Assembly (NCBI RefSeq): GCF_005497185.1
Contig: NZ_RJTN01000005.1
Coordinates: 1 to 64,000 of the forward strand
DNA: 64,000 bases
Direction: 5' to 3'
From: Pectobacterium polonicum
Lineage (GTDB): Bacteria; Pseudomonadota; Gammaproteobacteria; Enterobacterales; Enterobacteriaceae
The notes under the pieces are model-generated. The model made no database searches and had not been told where the DNA came from. It was given only the letters and a program-made list of their open reading frames with translations. This document shows, piece by piece, positions 48,669 through 58,695 of this stretch (its first letter is position 1; the number at the start of each line of letters is the position of its first letter). A program made the translations under genes and the position numbers.

Positions 48669-48743
48669 GAGCCTACGCTTTACCGTTTCCCCTCTCGTTT
48701 ATGGGCCGTGATTGAGAGTGATTTTCATTGCCCATCATCAAAA

Positions 48744-48757
48744 TTGCGCTAAATCAA
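48744..48757 (+). promoter_or_regulatory. candidate FNR site upstream of hcp
   Basis: TTGCGCTAAATCAA matches TTGATN4ATCAA at 8 of 10 positions. hcp-hcr is FNR-activated in E. coli. It lies about 100 nt before the hcp ATG. Confidence 0.5.
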
Positions 48758-48820
48758 ATTTACCTAAAGTTGCAGTAAAAAAGCCTTTTTACCTGCCTCG
48801 GCTGACACTATGCTTTAAAC

Positions 48821-48840
48821 AAGCATTTTAAATGCAACTT
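48821..48840 (+). promoter_or_regulatory. candidate NsrR operator of hcp
   Basis: AAGCATTTTAAATGCAACTT contains the dyad GCATTT-T-AAATGC (48823-48835), the core of the remembered NsrR consensus (ATGYATTTTAAATRCAT). It lies just before the hcp RBS. NsrR is the nitric-oxide-sensing repressor of hcp in enterics. Confidence 0.55.
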
Positions 48841-48857
48841 AAAAAAAGGAAGTCATT

Positions 48858-50510
48858 ATGTTTTGTGTGCAATGTGAACAAACGATTCGTACCCCTGTTG
48901 GAAACGGCTGCTCGTACGCGCAGGGCATGTGCGGTAAAACCGCAGAAACCTCCGATCTGCAAGACCTGCTGGTCGCGGTGTTGCAAGGGCTTTCTGCCTG
49001 GGCGCTGAAAGCACGCGAGCTGGATATTATCGATCATGATGTCGACAGTTTTGCGCCACGCGCCTTCTTCTCTACGTTGACCAACGTTAACTTCGATTCC
49101 CAACGTATTATTGGCTACGCACAGGAAGCCATCACACTGCGCGAATCGCTGGCGGTTCGCTGCCGTCTGCACGATGCCACGGCAACCGTCGATCACCCAA
49201 TGGCGGCACTGCAACTCGCTGGCAACGATATTCCGACCCTACTGCAACAGGCGGAAGAATTTGCGCTGGATAGCGATAAAGCCATCATCGGTGATGACGT
49301 CCACGGCTTACGTATGCTTAACCTCTACGGCCTGAAAGGCGCGGCAGCCTATATGGAGCACGCCCACGTTCTCGGTCAGTATGACAACACACTCTATGCC
49401 GAATATCATGCTTTCATGGCGTGGTTGGGCACGCAGCCAGCCGATGTCGATACCCTGCTGAACAACGCGATGGGCATCGGTAAAATGAACTTCAACGTCA
49501 TGGCAATCCTCGACCGGGGCGAAACCGATGCTTACGGCCACCCACAGCCGACCTCTGTTAACGTGCGCCCGATTGCGGGTAAAGCCATTCTGATTTCTGG
49601 TCATGATCTGAAAGACCTGCGCATGCTGCTGGAGCAAACCGAAGGCACCGGTGTGAATATTTATACCCACGGCGAAATGCTGCCGGCACACGGTTACCCA
49701 GAGCTGAAAAAATTCACGCATCTGGCCGGTAACTACGGTAGCGGCTGGCAGAACCAACAGACTGAGTTTGCCAAATTCCCTGGCGCGATCGTCATGACCT
49801 CTAACTGCATTATCGATCCAAACGTAGGTAACTACGGCGATCGTATCTGGACGCGCAGCATCGTTGGCTGGCCGGGCGTGAACCATCTGGAAGGTGACGA
49901 TTTCAGCCCGGTTATCAAACAGGCTCAGGGTCTGGCTGGCTTCCCGTACAGCGAAATCGAGCACATGATCACCGTCGGGTTCGGTCGTGAAACCCTGCTA
50001 AGCGCCGCCGATACTGTGATCGATCTGGTTGCACAGAAAAAACTGCGCCACGTCTTCCTCGTTGGCGGATGTGATGGCAGCCGTGAAGAACGTAGCTACT
50101 TCACCGACTTCACGCTGAACGTTCCACAAGATTGCCTGATCATGACGCTGGCATGTGGTAAATACCGTTTCAACAAACTGGACTTCGGTACGCTGGAAGG
50201 CCTGCCGCGTCTGCTGGATGTCGGCCAATGTAACGATGCCTACGCGGCCATTATTCTGGCCGTCAAACTGGCGGAAAAACTAGGCTGTGGCGTCAACGAC
50301 CTGCCGCTGAGTCTGGTACTGTCGTGGTTTGAACAGAAAGCCATTGTCATCCTGCTCACCCTGCTGTCTCTCGGCGTGAAGAACATCTACACCGGGCCTA
50401 CTGCACCGGGCTTCCTGACGGACAATCTGCTTGCCATTCTGAACGACAAATTCGGTATGCGGGCGATTACCACCGTTGAACAAGACATGAACACCATTCT
50501 GGCCGCTTGA
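48858..50510 (+). CDS. hcp: hybrid cluster protein, NO reductase / protein S-nitrosylase
   Basis: A 550-residue Fe-S protein with the hybrid 4Fe-2S-2O cluster. In E. coli it reduces nitric oxide at low levels and promotes S-nitrosylation anaerobically. The N-terminal cysteines are Cys3, Cys6, Cys18 and Cys25, the CX2CX11CX6C spacing of the enterobacterial class. Hybrid-cluster ligands lie further on (for example [13 protein letters not shown] and LACGKYRFN). AAAAAAAGGAAG precedes the ATG. hcr follows after 139 nt, with hairpins in between (CGTGAGG 50552-50558 with CCTCACG 50573-50579). Confidence 0.96.
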   Translation: MFCVQCEQTIRTPVGNGCSYAQGMCGKTAETSDLQDLLVAVLQGLSAWALKARELDIIDHDVDSFAPRAFFSTLTNVNFDSQRIIGYAQEAITLRESLAVRCRLHDATATVDHPMAALQLAGNDIPTLLQQAEEFALDSDKAIIGDDVHGLRMLNLYGLKGAAAYMEHAHVLGQYDNTLYAEYHAFMAWLGTQPADVDTLLNNAMGIGKMNFNVMAILDRGETDAYGHPQPTSVNVRPIAGKAILISGHDLKDLRMLLEQTEGTGVNIYTHGEMLPAHGYPELKKFTHLAGNYGSGWQNQQTEFAKFPGAIVMTSNCIIDPNVGNYGDRIWTRSIVGWPGVNHLEGDDFSPVIKQAQGLAGFPYSEIEHMITVGFGRETLLSAADTVIDLVAQKKLRHVFLVGGCDGSREERSYFTDFTLNVPQDCLIMTLACGKYRFNKLDFGTLEGLPRLLDVGQCNDAYAAIILAVKLAEKLGCGVNDLPLSLVLSWFEQKAIVILLTLLSLGVKNIYTGPTAPGFLTDNLLAILNDKFGMRAITTVEQDMNTILAA

Positions 50511-50649
50511 TGAATCAACGCGGACGGAGGAGCGCGTTCCTCGTCACGCAACGTGAGGTGTCGGCATTGATGCCTCACGCTAAGCCCACCGTCTTATGGG
50601 CCGCTATCTTTACACGCTTCACCGTATCCGTTTGTTATGGAGATTGACT

Positions 50650-51675
50650 ATGACGATGCCAGTACCACACGCTGGGCCGACACCGCTTTGTTCTAACCGC
50701 ATGCAGGTGCACTCGATTACCCAGGAAACGCCGGATGTCTGGACGATATCACTGGTTAATCATGATTTTTATCCGTATCAGCCGGGTCAGTATGCACTCG
50801 TCAGCATTGCTAACAGCGAGGAGACGCTACGGGCTTATACGATCTCTTCTTCTCCGGGCCTCAGCCGTTTCATTACCTTGACGGTGAGAAGGCTGGATGA
50901 CGGCGTCGGTTCCCGCTGGCTGACTCAAACGCTAAAAGTCGGTGATTATCTGTGGTTGTCCGATGCTCAGGGCGAATTTACCTGCGCTAACGCCGTCAGC
51001 GATCGCTACCTGATGGCCGCAGCAGGCTGTGGCGTCACGCCGATTATGTCGATGTGCCGCTGGCTGCTGGCAAACAAACCGCAAACCGATATCCACGTTA
51101 TTTTCAACGTGCGCAATCCGCTACAGGTGATCTTCGCCAAAGAATGGCAGGATCTGGTGCAGCGCTATCCACAACAGTTGCATCTGACGCTGATGGCAGA
51201 ATTTGACGCTGCGCCCGGCTTCCTCTCTGGACGCATCAGCGGAGACCTGCTGGTCGAACACGTGCCGGATATCGCCAGCCGCACCGTGATGACCTGCGGC
51301 CCGGCGCCGTATATGAACCAGATTGAAACCCTGAGTCAGCAGCTTGGCGTGGCTTCCAACCGCATCTTCAAAGAGCAGTTCCGCCCGGCAGATGACGTAC
51401 TGGATGAAGACGCCGATCAGCTCACGCTGACCATCAGCCGTCCGCTGAAAAATCTGCGCGTGCCAGTGGGTATCAGCCTGCTAGCCGCACTGGAAGCGAA
51501 TAAGGTGCAGGTTCTTGCCGCCTGTCGCGCCGGTGTTTGCGGAAGCTGTAAAACCCGCGTGCTATCCGGTAATTACACCACCAGCAGTACCATGACGCTA
51601 ACACCAGCCGAGATCGAACAGGGCTATGTTTTGGCCTGTAGTTGCCAGCTGCAAGGCGACACCGTTCTGGCCTGA
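50650..51675 (+). CDS. hcr: NADH oxidoreductase of Hcp
   Basis: A 341-residue flavoprotein that passes electrons from NADH to Hcp. The FAD-binding domain has RAYTISSSPG, the NAD domain has AAAGCGVTPIMSMC and TCGPAPYM, and a C-terminal plant-type [2Fe-2S] ferredoxin has CRAGVCGSC with a distal Cys in LACSCQL. ATG 50650 with GGAG 7 nt upstream is preferred over the open frame to 50596. It is slightly longer than remembered for E. coli (322), mainly at the N-terminus. Confidence 0.94.
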   Translation: MTMPVPHAGPTPLCSNRMQVHSITQETPDVWTISLVNHDFYPYQPGQYALVSIANSEETLRAYTISSSPGLSRFITLTVRRLDDGVGSRWLTQTLKVGDYLWLSDAQGEFTCANAVSDRYLMAAAGCGVTPIMSMCRWLLANKPQTDIHVIFNVRNPLQVIFAKEWQDLVQRYPQQLHLTLMAEFDAAPGFLSGRISGDLLVEHVPDIASRTVMTCGPAPYMNQIETLSQQLGVASNRIFKEQFRPADDVLDEDADQLTLTISRPLKNLRVPVGISLLAALEANKVQVLAACRAGVCGSCKTRVLSGNYTTSSTMTLTPAEIEQGYVLACSCQLQGDTVLA

Positions 51676-51697
51676 TACGCCCGCGTTTTACCCCCTT

Positions 51698-51725
51698 CTG
51701 TCCGGTAGCCTCTGCTATCGGGCAG
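51698..51725 (+). terminator. hairpin after hcr
   Basis: CTGTCCGGTAGC (51698-51709) pairs with GCTATCGGGCAG (51714-51725) with two G-U pairs and a CTCT loop, 22 nt after the hcr stop. There is no T-run, so it is a probable but non-canonical terminator. Confidence 0.5.
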
Positions 51726-51848
51726 GTAGGTCGTGTTAAATATCTCCCTGTTGTCACACACTTTTCCTCACCTTCTTCCTTTTCCCCGTTACGAATTATT
51801 TAGGATATAGTAAGCCATGGTTATATTTTGCTATGGAGCCGCTGGCGC

Positions 51849-53285
51849 ATGACATCCCCCTCAGCCCCAATATTGATTCTGGGCGCAACTGGCTACATTG
51901 GCCGCCATTTAACCGAACGATTGAGCAAACAGGGAAACTGGGTCATTGCTGCCGGTCGGAATACCGAATCCCTCGCCTCGCGGAACTGGCCGGGTGTCGA
52001 TTGTCAACAGGTTGACCTGACGAAGCCAGAAAGCCTGCCTGATGGCCTGTGGGGCGCAGAGACGCTCTATTATTTGGTGCACAGCATGGGCGACGGCGCA
52101 GATTTCGTCGCCAGAGAGCGTATGGCCGCCATGAATCTGCTGCTGGCGCTGGCTTCCAGCCGCGTAAAACAGATTATCTATCTGGGCTCGCTTCAGGCGA
52201 AAGATGACACCTCGCCGCACATGTTGGCACGCCAGATCACCGGTGATGTCCTGCGTAGCAGCGGCATTCCCGTCACGGAGCTACGCGCAGGCATTATTAT
52301 CGGTGCCGGATCGGCAGCGTTCGAAATCATGCGCGATATGGTCTATAACCTACCCATACTGACGCCGCCGCGCTGGGTGCGCTCTAAATCGTCGCCGATT
52401 GCGCTGGAAAACCTGCTGGTTTATCTAATCGACATCGTGCATCACCCCGCGACAGAAAATCGCATCATGGATGCCGCAGGCCCCGAATACATCAGCTACC
52501 AGACCATGTTCGAGCGCTTCATTCAGATCAGCGGCAAACGCAGATTGCTGATCCCCGTTCCTATGCCAACGCATCTGGTCTCTGTCTGGTTCCTGCATCT
52601 GGTGACATCGGTTCCCCCGTCCATCGCCCGTGCCTTGATTCAAGGGTTAAAGCACGATTTACAGGCCGATGGGCACGCACTACAAACGTTGATTCCACAA
52701 AAATTGATGAGCTTTGATGACGCCGTGCGCCTCACGCTGCAAAGCGAAATGGAGAGCGTGCAGCAGGCCGACTGGGGCGATGACACCGAAGTCCGCGCAC
52801 GCTGGAAACCAAATTACGGTTTTTACCCCAAACAGGCGGGGCATACGCTTGAGACGTCCGCATCCAGTCAGGCACTCTGGCAGGTCATCCAGCAGGTCGG
52901 TGGCAAGGAAGGTTATTTTTACGCAAATACGCTGTGGAATATTCGAGCCAGACTGGACGATCTTTGCGGCAACGGCGTGATTTACGGACGCCCCGATCGC
53001 CCAACGCTGGAGGTCGGCGACAAGATTGACGGCTGGAAGGTTATCTCGATCAAACCGCAGCGTCAGTTGGTGCTGCTATTCGGCATGAAAGCGCCAGGGC
53101 TGGGTAAACTCAATTTTACTATCACGGATAAAGGCACGCATCGAACCGTGGATGTCCGCGCCCGCTGGCATCCTTCTGGATTTAACGGGCTGGTCTACTG
53201 GTTTTTGATGATGCCCGCTCACCTGTTTATCTTCCGTGGCATGGCGGCGCGTATTGCGAAACTGGCGGAGAAAGGAGCGGTTTAG
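51849..53285 (+). CDS. ybjT: SDR-like NAD(P)-binding protein YbjT (DUF2867)
   Basis: A 478-residue protein. The N-terminal atypical short-chain dehydrogenase domain has the nucleotide-binding [13 protein letters not shown] (about 9-21) and the YLVHSMGDG segment. A C-terminal DUF2867 domain follows from about 330 ([24 protein letters not shown]). It is orthologous to E. coli YbjT, whose reaction is not established. ATG 51849 is preceded by GGAG (10-nt spacing); TTG 51828 is in frame but unlikely. It converges on amiD with a 4-nt overlap. Confidence 0.88.
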   Translation: MTSPSAPILILGATGYIGRHLTERLSKQGNWVIAAGRNTESLASRNWPGVDCQQVDLTKPESLPDGLWGAETLYYLVHSMGDGADFVARERMAAMNLLLALASSRVKQIIYLGSLQAKDDTSPHMLARQITGDVLRSSGIPVTELRAGIIIGAGSAAFEIMRDMVYNLPILTPPRWVRSKSSPIALENLLVYLIDIVHHPATENRIMDAAGPEYISYQTMFERFIQISGKRRLLIPVPMPTHLVSVWFLHLVTSVPPSIARALIQGLKHDLQADGHALQTLIPQKLMSFDDAVRLTLQSEMESVQQADWGDDTEVRARWKPNYGFYPKQAGHTLETSASSQALWQVIQQVGGKEGYFYANTLWNIRARLDDLCGNGVIYGRPDRPTLEVGDKIDGWKVISIKPQRQLVLLFGMKAPGLGKLNFTITDKGTHRTVDVRARWHPSGFNGLVYWFLMMPAHLFIFRGMAARIAKLAEKGAV

Positions 53286-54145
53286 CGGCTGCCGTATTTT
53301 TCCAGCAGCGCATCAGCGATCGCTTCGCTCTGCGCATCTGGCTGACCTTGATAGTTATCAGGTCGAAAATGCATCTGGAAAGCGGCAATCACCTGCCGCT
53401 TCTCACGTGCCGTCATCGTGTTTTGCACCGAGTAGCCATAGCGCCCCAATTTTTCCAGCAGAGCCGCTTCATCCACCGGCTGCATCGGCTGTCGTCCGTT
53501 CAAATAGAACGCGACCCGATGCGCATCCGGCCAGGCACCAACGCCCGCTTGCGCTAACGCCTGCCAGGGAAAAAGCGGCCCAGGGTCTTGTTTGCGCTGT
53601 GGAGCAATATCGCTATGCGCCACCACGTTCTGCGGGGCAATCTGATAGCGATCGACAATATCACGAGCGATCGCGGTCACAAGCTGAATCTGCGAGGCGG
53701 TAAACGGCTCCCACGTATAGCCTGTTAGCGTGCGCTGATAGCCGGCGTTCTCGATCTCGATACCAATCGAAGAATGATTCAGTCGACTAAATCCGCGCCA
53801 GCTACTGGCTCCCGCATGCCAGGCAGCCTGAGATTCAGGCACCAGTTGCCAGGCAAGCGGCTTGCCGCGCTGCAAAGGTGGGTGCGCTGGAATCAGATAA
53901 TGGGCGCTGACGTGCTCATCCGTCAGAATATTCAGCGAGGTGGCGAAATCTTCTGCCGTGTAGTGAATCACCAAGAAACGAATGCGCGATTCTTGCGCCC
54001 GCGACTGCAATGCGGTTTCCAGTACATAATTATTCTGTTCCTGCAACGAGGAAGGAACTGATTGGCACCCCGCTAACAGCCCCAACGCGATGCAACTCGC
54101 CCATTTCAACATCGTTATGCCACTGTTGTGCTTATTTTTCGCCAC
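53282..54145 (-). CDS. amiD: N-acetylmuramoyl-L-alanine amidase AmiD, lipoprotein
   Basis: A zinc amidase of the Amidase_2/PGRP fold, 287 residues, that cleaves peptidoglycan fragments at the outer membrane. A lipobox LLAGC places the acylated Cys at residue 27. Zinc ligands lie in VIHYTA and [16 protein letters not shown]-terminal peptidoglycan-binding helical domain follows (about 215-285). The start is GTG 54145 with AAAGGA upstream and a basic n-region (KNKH); ATG 54112 would give a shorter signal but has no clear RBS. ybjQ lies 21 nt upstream on the same strand. Confidence 0.9.
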   Translation of the reverse strand: MAKNKHNSGITMLKWASCIALGLLAGCQSVPSSLQEQNNYVLETALQSRAQESRIRFLVIHYTAEDFATSLNILTDEHVSAHYLIPAHPPLQRGKPLAWQLVPESQAAWHAGASSWRGFSRLNHSSIGIEIENAGYQRTLTGYTWEPFTASQIQLVTAIARDIVDRYQIAPQNVVAHSDIAPQRKQDPGPLFPWQALAQAGVGAWPDAHRVAFYLNGRQPMQPVDEAALLEKLGRYGYSVQNTMTAREKRQVIAAFQMHFRPDNYQGQPDAQSEAIADALLEKYGSR

Positions 54146-54166
54146 CTGTCTTTATCCTTTCACCTG

Positions 54167-54490
54167 CTAGCGGCGAACCTTTACCGCGGTGCCACTGACG
54201 GTCACCATCAGCATGCTGCCATCCTTCCCAACGGTTTCATAGTCGAGATCGATGCCTACAATGGCGTTCGCGCCTAAATCCTCCGCTTGTTCCTGCAACT
54301 CTTTGAACGCAATCTGCCGCGCCTTACGCAGCTCTTTCTCATAGGCACCGGAACGGCCACCGACGACATCACGAATACTGGCAAAAAAGTCCCGGAAGAT
54401 GTTCGCGCCCAGAATGGCTTCGCCAGTCACAACGCCACAATATTCAGTAATCGTGAAGCCTTCTAAATTCGGGGTGGTGGATAATTGCAT
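54167..54490 (-). CDS. ybjQ: YbjQ/UPF0145 family protein
   Basis: A 107-residue member of the YbjQ family, forming pentamers in solved structures but without known function. Conserved parts: [24 protein letters not shown] and [27 protein letters not shown] precedes the ATG, a strong RBS. It probably forms an operon with amiD. Confidence 0.92.
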   Translation of the reverse strand: MQLSTTPNLEGFTITEYCGVVTGEAILGANIFRDFFASIRDVVGGRSGAYEKELRKARQIAFKELQEQAEDLGANAIVGIDLDYETVGKDGSMLMVTVSGTAVKVRR

Positions 54491-54628
54491 GTTGTCTCCT
54501 TATTACTGCCTATCAGTACGGCTCTGCGAATACCCGCGATGGGAAACCGTGTCCCTACGCCGTAAGCCATTATTTTGTGCTATTATTTAACCAACAAATC
54601 GCTTATTGGCAAATTTTAACCCACGGTG

Positions 54629-54646
54629 ATTGCATAACTATTCTGC
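54629..54646 (+). promoter_or_regulatory. weak candidate ARG box upstream of artP
   Basis: ATTGCATAACTATTCTGC agrees with the ArgR consensus WNTGAATWWWWATTCANW apart from four defined positions. It lies 45 nt before artP. No good partner box at 21-bp distance was found, so control may be weaker than at artJ. Confidence 0.3.
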
Positions 54647-54690
54647 CAACGTTAACATTCGCCGCATCAATGTCTATTCAATTCTTACGC

Positions 54691-55419
54691 ATGAGTATTC
54701 AACTAAACGGCATTAACTGTTTCTACGGCACATACCAGGCGCTATTTGATATCACCCTAGAGTGTCCTGCGGGTGAAACGCTGGTTCTTCTCGGTCCTAG
54801 CGGTGCGGGCAAAAGCTCGTTGATACGCGTTCTTAATCTGTTGGAAATGCCTCGCTCTGGCACGCTTTCCATCGCCGGTAATCAGTTTGATTTTCAGCGC
54901 ACGCCATCCGACGGCGCGATCCGTGAATTGCGTCAGAACGTCGGCATGGTGTTCCAGCAATATAATTTGTGGCCACATCTAACCGTGGTGCAGAACCTGA
55001 TCGAAGCCCCCTGCCGCGTACTGGGGCTGAGTAAAGAAGAAGCCAAAGCGCGAGCGGACAAACTGCTGACGCGTCTGCGCCTCAATGACTTTGCCGATCG
55101 CTTCCCTCTCCATCTTTCTGGCGGACAGCAACAGCGTGTCGCGATTGCCCGTGCGCTGATGATGGAACCTCAGGTTCTGCTATTTGATGAGCCCACTGCC
55201 GCGCTGGACCCTGAAATTACCGCTCAGGTCGTCAACATCATCCGTGAATTGGCAGAAACTGGCATTACGCAGGTGATTGTGACCCACGAAGTTGAATTTG
55301 CCCGTAAAACGGCTAGTCGTGTGGTTTACATGGAGAACGGTCGTATCGTTGAACAAGGGGATGCGACGCACTTTACCCAGCCACAGACGCCTGAATTCGC
55401 TGGTTATTTGTCACATTGA
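54691..55419 (+). CDS. artP: arginine ABC transporter, ATP-binding protein
   Basis: Cytoplasmic ATPase of the arginine importer, 242 residues. Walker [11 protein letters not shown]-loop [10 protein letters not shown], signature LSGGQQQR, Walker [13 protein letters not shown] and the H-loop VTHEVE are all present. ATG 54691 ([13 protein letters not shown]) matches E. coli ArtP in start and length; further in-frame starts at 54670 and 54577 exist. The RBS is weak. It is followed by artI, artQ and artM. Confidence 0.95.
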   Translation: MSIQLNGINCFYGTYQALFDITLECPAGETLVLLGPSGAGKSSLIRVLNLLEMPRSGTLSIAGNQFDFQRTPSDGAIRELRQNVGMVFQQYNLWPHLTVVQNLIEAPCRVLGLSKEEAKARADKLLTRLRLNDFADRFPLHLSGGQQQRVAIARALMMEPQVLLFDEPTAALDPEITAQVVNIIRELAETGITQVIVTHEVEFARKTASRVVYMENGRIVEQGDATHFTQPQTPEFAGYLSH

Positions 55420-55439
55420 TTACTATCAGGAAAATGATA

Positions 55440-56171
55440 ATGAAAAAATTGATTATTGCAGCCTTATTCGCCGCTGGCGCTGTATCCGCCAACGCCGCAG
55501 ACACCATTCGTTTTGCGACCGAAGCGTCCTATCCTCCGTTCGAATTTGTCGATGCCAATAACCAGATTCAGGGTTTCGATATCGATCTGGCTAATGCACT
55601 GTGCAAAGAAATGCAGGCAAACTGCACGTTCAGCAATCAGGCGTTCGACAGCTTGATTCCTGGTCTGAAATTCCGTCGTTTTGAAGCCGTCATCGCAGGA
55701 ATGGATATCACTCCAGAGCGTCAGCAGCAAGTGTCATTCTCTCAACCTTACTATGATAACGCCGCTCTGTTCATCGCCCAGAAAGGGAAAGTCGCCGATG
55801 TCGTTGCGCTGACAGGCAAACGCGTTGGCGTGCAAAATGGCACAACGCATCAGAAATACCTGATGGAAAAGCACAGCGATATCAAAACGGTGCCTTATGA
55901 CAGCTACCAGAATGCGGTGCTGGATCTGAAAAACGGCCGTCTGGATGCGGTCTTCGGTGATACCGCCGTGGTTAATGAGTGGCTGAAGCAGAACGATACG
56001 TTGGCCTCCGTCGGCGAAAGCGTGACGGATAAAGGTTACTTCGGTATCGGTCTGGGCATCGCGGTACGTCAGAATAACGATGAGCTGTTGAAGAAATTCA
56101 ACGACGCACTCAACAAAATCAAGCAGGATGGTACTTATGAAACCATCTACAAAAAATGGTTCCAGCAGTAA
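55440..56171 (+). CDS. artI: arginine ABC transporter, periplasmic binding protein (ArtI-type)
   Basis: A 243-residue solute-binding protein of the polar amino-acid type with a signal peptide MKKLIIAALFAAGAVSANAA and cleavage after Ala19 or Ala20. Typical segments: YPPFEFVDANNQIQGFDIDLANAL, FRRFEAVIAGMDITPER and VFGDTAVVNEW. It is very similar to the ArtJ product 2.4 kb downstream, so the two are paralogues. The name artI follows its place in the operon between artP and artQ. ATG 55440 has AGGAAAATGATA upstream. Confidence 0.93.
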   Translation: MKKLIIAALFAAGAVSANAADTIRFATEASYPPFEFVDANNQIQGFDIDLANALCKEMQANCTFSNQAFDSLIPGLKFRRFEAVIAGMDITPERQQQVSFSQPYYDNAALFIAQKGKVADVVALTGKRVGVQNGTTHQKYLMEKHSDIKTVPYDSYQNAVLDLKNGRLDAVFGDTAVVNEWLKQNDTLASVGESVTDKGYFGIGLGIAVRQNNDELLKKFNDALNKIKQDGTYETIYKKWFQQ

Positions 56172-56182
56172 TCTGACGCTCA

Positions 56183-56899
56183 ATGATTGAATTTCAACCT
56201 CTTGCAAGCGCCGCCGGGATGACCGTCGGCCTTGCCGTTTGTGCACTGGTGCTCGGCCTTGTGCTAGCGATGCTGTTTGCCGTTTGGGAAACCGTCCGTT
56301 GGAAAGCCGTTAGCTGGACGGGTACAGCGGTAGTCACATTATTGCGCGGGCTGCCAGAAATTCTGGTGGTGCTGTTTATCTATTTCGGGTCTTCCCAACT
56401 GCTGATGATGTTGGCAGACGGTTTTACCCTGAATCTCGTCATCGTACAGATTCCGGTAAAACTGGATATCGGCATGTTTGAAGTCAGCCCGTTCCTGTGT
56501 GGCGTGATTGCGCTGGCGCTGCTGTATGCCGCTTATGCATCCCAAACGCTGCGTGGTGCGCTAAAAGCAGTACCACAAGGACAATGGGAATCAGGTCAGG
56601 CGCTGGGACTCAGTAAATCTGCGATCTTTTTCCGTCTGATCATGCCGCAGATGTGGCGTCATGCCCTGCCGGGATTAGGTAATCAGTGGTTGGTATTGCT
56701 GAAAGATACCGCACTGGTTTCGCTGATTAGTGTTAACGATCTGATGCTGCAAACCAAAAGCATTGCGACACGGACACAGGAGCCCTTCACCTGGTACGTC
56801 GTCGCAGCGGCTATCTATCTGGTGATTACGCTGTTAAGTCAGTATGTGCTGAAACGCATTGACCTGCACACCACGCGTTTTGAGCGGAGACCGTCCTGA
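56183..56899 (+). CDS. artQ: arginine ABC transporter, permease ArtQ
   Basis: An inner-membrane permease of 238 residues, HisM/HisQ type, with about five helices. The EAA-like loop ([19 protein letters not shown]) contacts ArtP. It pairs with ArtM. It starts 11 nt after artI and its TGA overlaps the artM ATG (TGATG), so translation is coupled. Confidence 0.95.
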   Translation: MIEFQPLASAAGMTVGLAVCALVLGLVLAMLFAVWETVRWKAVSWTGTAVVTLLRGLPEILVVLFIYFGSSQLLMMLADGFTLNLVIVQIPVKLDIGMFEVSPFLCGVIALALLYAAYASQTLRGALKAVPQGQWESGQALGLSKSAIFFRLIMPQMWRHALPGLGNQWLVLLKDTALVSLISVNDLMLQTKSIATRTQEPFTWYVVAAAIYLVITLLSQYVLKRIDLHTTRFERRPS

Positions 56900-57567
56900 T
56901 GCTCGCTTATTTACCTGAGCTAGTAAAAGGTCTGCATACCAGCCTGACCTTAACCGCGGTTTCCATCGTCGTAGCGCTGGTGCTGTCACTGCTGCTGACT
57001 GTCGTGCTGACGCTCAAAACGCCCGTCGTATCGCTGTTGGCAAAAGGCTACATTACGCTGTTTACCGGTACGCCGCTGCTGGTGCAAATCTTCCTGATTT
57101 ACTACGGCCCTGGGCAATTTACCTCTATCCAACAAATTCCCTGGCTGTGGAGCCTACTTTCACAACCGTGGCTATGTGCGATGGTGGCGCTGGCACTCAA
57201 TAGCGCCGCTTATACTACGCAACTGTTCTATGGGGCGGTAAAAGCCATTCCCGCCGGACAGTGGCAATCCTGTGCAGCCTTGGGAATGGATCAGAAGCAG
57301 ACATTACGTATTTTACTGCCGTTCGCATTTAAACGTGCGCTGTCTTCTTATTCAAATGAAGTGGTGTTGGTGTTTAAGAGTACCTCACTGGCTTACACCA
57401 TCACGCTGATGGAAGTCATGGGCTACAGCCAGTTGATGTACGGCCGGACGTATGATGTGATGGTGTTTGGTGCCGCTGGGATTATCTACCTGTGCGTCAA
57501 CGGGTTACTGACATTGTTGATGCGCTGGGTTGAACGCCGGTCACTGGTATTCGAACGCCGTAATTAA
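56899..57567 (+). CDS. artM: arginine ABC transporter, permease ArtM
   Basis: Second inner-membrane permease, 222 residues. The EAA loop is GAVKAIPAGQWQSCAALGM. It forms the heterodimeric channel with ArtQ. It is the last gene of the artPIQM unit and is followed by a strong terminator. Confidence 0.95.
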   Translation: MLAYLPELVKGLHTSLTLTAVSIVVALVLSLLLTVVLTLKTPVVSLLAKGYITLFTGTPLLVQIFLIYYGPGQFTSIQQIPWLWSLLSQPWLCAMVALALNSAAYTTQLFYGAVKAIPAGQWQSCAALGMDQKQTLRILLPFAFKRALSSYSNEVVLVFKSTSLAYTITLMEVMGYSQLMYGRTYDVMVFGAAGIIYLCVNGLLTLLMRWVERRSLVFERRN

Positions 57568-57602
57568 TCCTTATCGCCCTTATCCGCGCATTACTCGCTT
57601 AG

Positions 57603-57630
57603 AAAGCAGGCTTTGATAGCCTGCTTTTTT
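57603..57630 (+). terminator. artPIQM terminator
   Basis: AAAGCAGGCT (57603-57612) and AGCCTGCTTT (57618-57627) with a TTGAT loop, running into a T-run to 57630. Confidence 0.92.
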
Positions 57631-57660
57631 ATTGCCTGCTGATGTAAAAACACGCAACAA

Positions 57661-57699
57661 ATCGACTTGTTAATCATTTTAATTGCATATAAATTCATT
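57661..57699 (+). promoter_or_regulatory. artJ promoter overlapped by two ARG boxes
   Basis: Box 2 (57682-57699, ATTGCATATAAATTCATT) differs from the ArgR consensus at one defined position. Box 1 (57661-57678, ATCGACTTGTTAATCATT) differs at about four. They are separated by exactly 3 bp, the classic ArgR arrangement. TTGTTA (57667-57672) and TAAATT (57690-57695) can serve as -35 and -10 with 17 bp between. Strong ArgR repression of artJ is known in E. coli. Confidence 0.8.
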
Positions 57700-57746
57700 A
57701 AATGGCATGGTAATCGCCATGACGCCGGAATCCTTCCGCACATATA

Positions 57747-57877
<131 letters not shown>

Positions 57878-57905
57878 CTATAAGAAAAACAGACAGGAGT
57901 AGATA

Positions 57906-58637
57906 ATGAAAAAATTAGTGCTCGCCACGTTACTGGCAGGAATCGCCTTCAGCGCCACCGCCGCAGACACCATCCGTTTTGCGTCATCCGCCACCTACCC
58001 GCCATTTGAGTCACTGGATGCCAGCAACGAAATCGTCGGTTTCGATATGGATCTGGCGAAAGCGCTGTGTAAGCAAATGCAGGCGACTTGTACGTTCACC
58101 AATCAGGCGTTTGACAGCCTGATCCCTGCGCTGAAATTCCGCCGCTATGACGCAGTGATTTCTGGTATGGATATCACGCCAGAGCGCAGCAAGCAGGTGG
58201 CGTTCACGCAGCCTTACTATGCCAACTCCGCTGTGGTTATCGCGCAAAAAGGGAAATTCAGCGATTTTGCTGCAATGAAAGGCAAACGTATTGGGATGGA
58301 AAACGGCACCACGCACCAGAAATACATGCACGATAAACACCCAGAAGTACAAACCGTCTCTTATGACAGCTATCAGAATGCGGTGCTGGATCTGAAGAAT
58401 GGCCGTATTGATGGCGTATTCGGTGATACCGCTGTCGTCAACGAGTGGATCAAGACGAATCCTGAACTGGCAACGGTTGGCGAACATGTGACTGACGCAG
58501 AATACTTCGGCACCGGACTGGGCATCGCCGTTCGCCCCGATGACAAAGCACTGCTGGAGAAGTTAAATAAAGCGCTGGATGCCATCAAAGCTGACGGCAC
58601 GTACAAAACCATTAACGACAAGTGGTTCCCGCAATAA
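57906..58637 (+). CDS. artJ: arginine ABC transporter, periplasmic binding protein ArtJ
   Basis: A 243-residue arginine-specific binding protein with signal peptide MKKLVLATLLAGIAFSATAA and the same fold and motifs as ArtI (YPPFESLDASNEIVGFDMDLAKAL, VFGDTAVVNEW). In E. coli ArtJ binds L-arginine and delivers it to ArtQMP. GACAGGAGT precedes the ATG. It is a separate transcription unit with its own ArgR-controlled promoter and an ERIC in its leader. Confidence 0.95.
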   Translation: MKKLVLATLLAGIAFSATAADTIRFASSATYPPFESLDASNEIVGFDMDLAKALCKQMQATCTFTNQAFDSLIPALKFRRYDAVISGMDITPERSKQVAFTQPYYANSAVVIAQKGKFSDFAAMKGKRIGMENGTTHQKYMHDKHPEVQTVSYDSYQNAVLDLKNGRIDGVFGDTAVVNEWIKTNPELATVGEHVTDAEYFGTGLGIAVRPDDKALLEKLNKALDAIKADGTYKTINDKWFPQ

Positions 58638-58648
58638 GATCCACTTAG

Positions 58649-58677
58649 CTTAACGCGGTGTGATACACCGCGTTAAG
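58649..58677 (+). terminator. perfect hairpin after artJ
   Basis: CTTAACGCGGTGT (58649-58661) and ACACCGCGTTAAG (58665-58677) form a perfect 13-bp stem with a GAT loop, 12 nt after the artJ stop. There is no T-run. It probably acts as terminator or RNA-end stabiliser. Confidence 0.6.
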
Positions 58678-58695
58678 ATGTCGATAAAGTGTGTA

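Noticed and set aside
49308-49964. 218-codon frame antisense to hcp
   Set aside because: Shadow of hcp codons; no supporting features.
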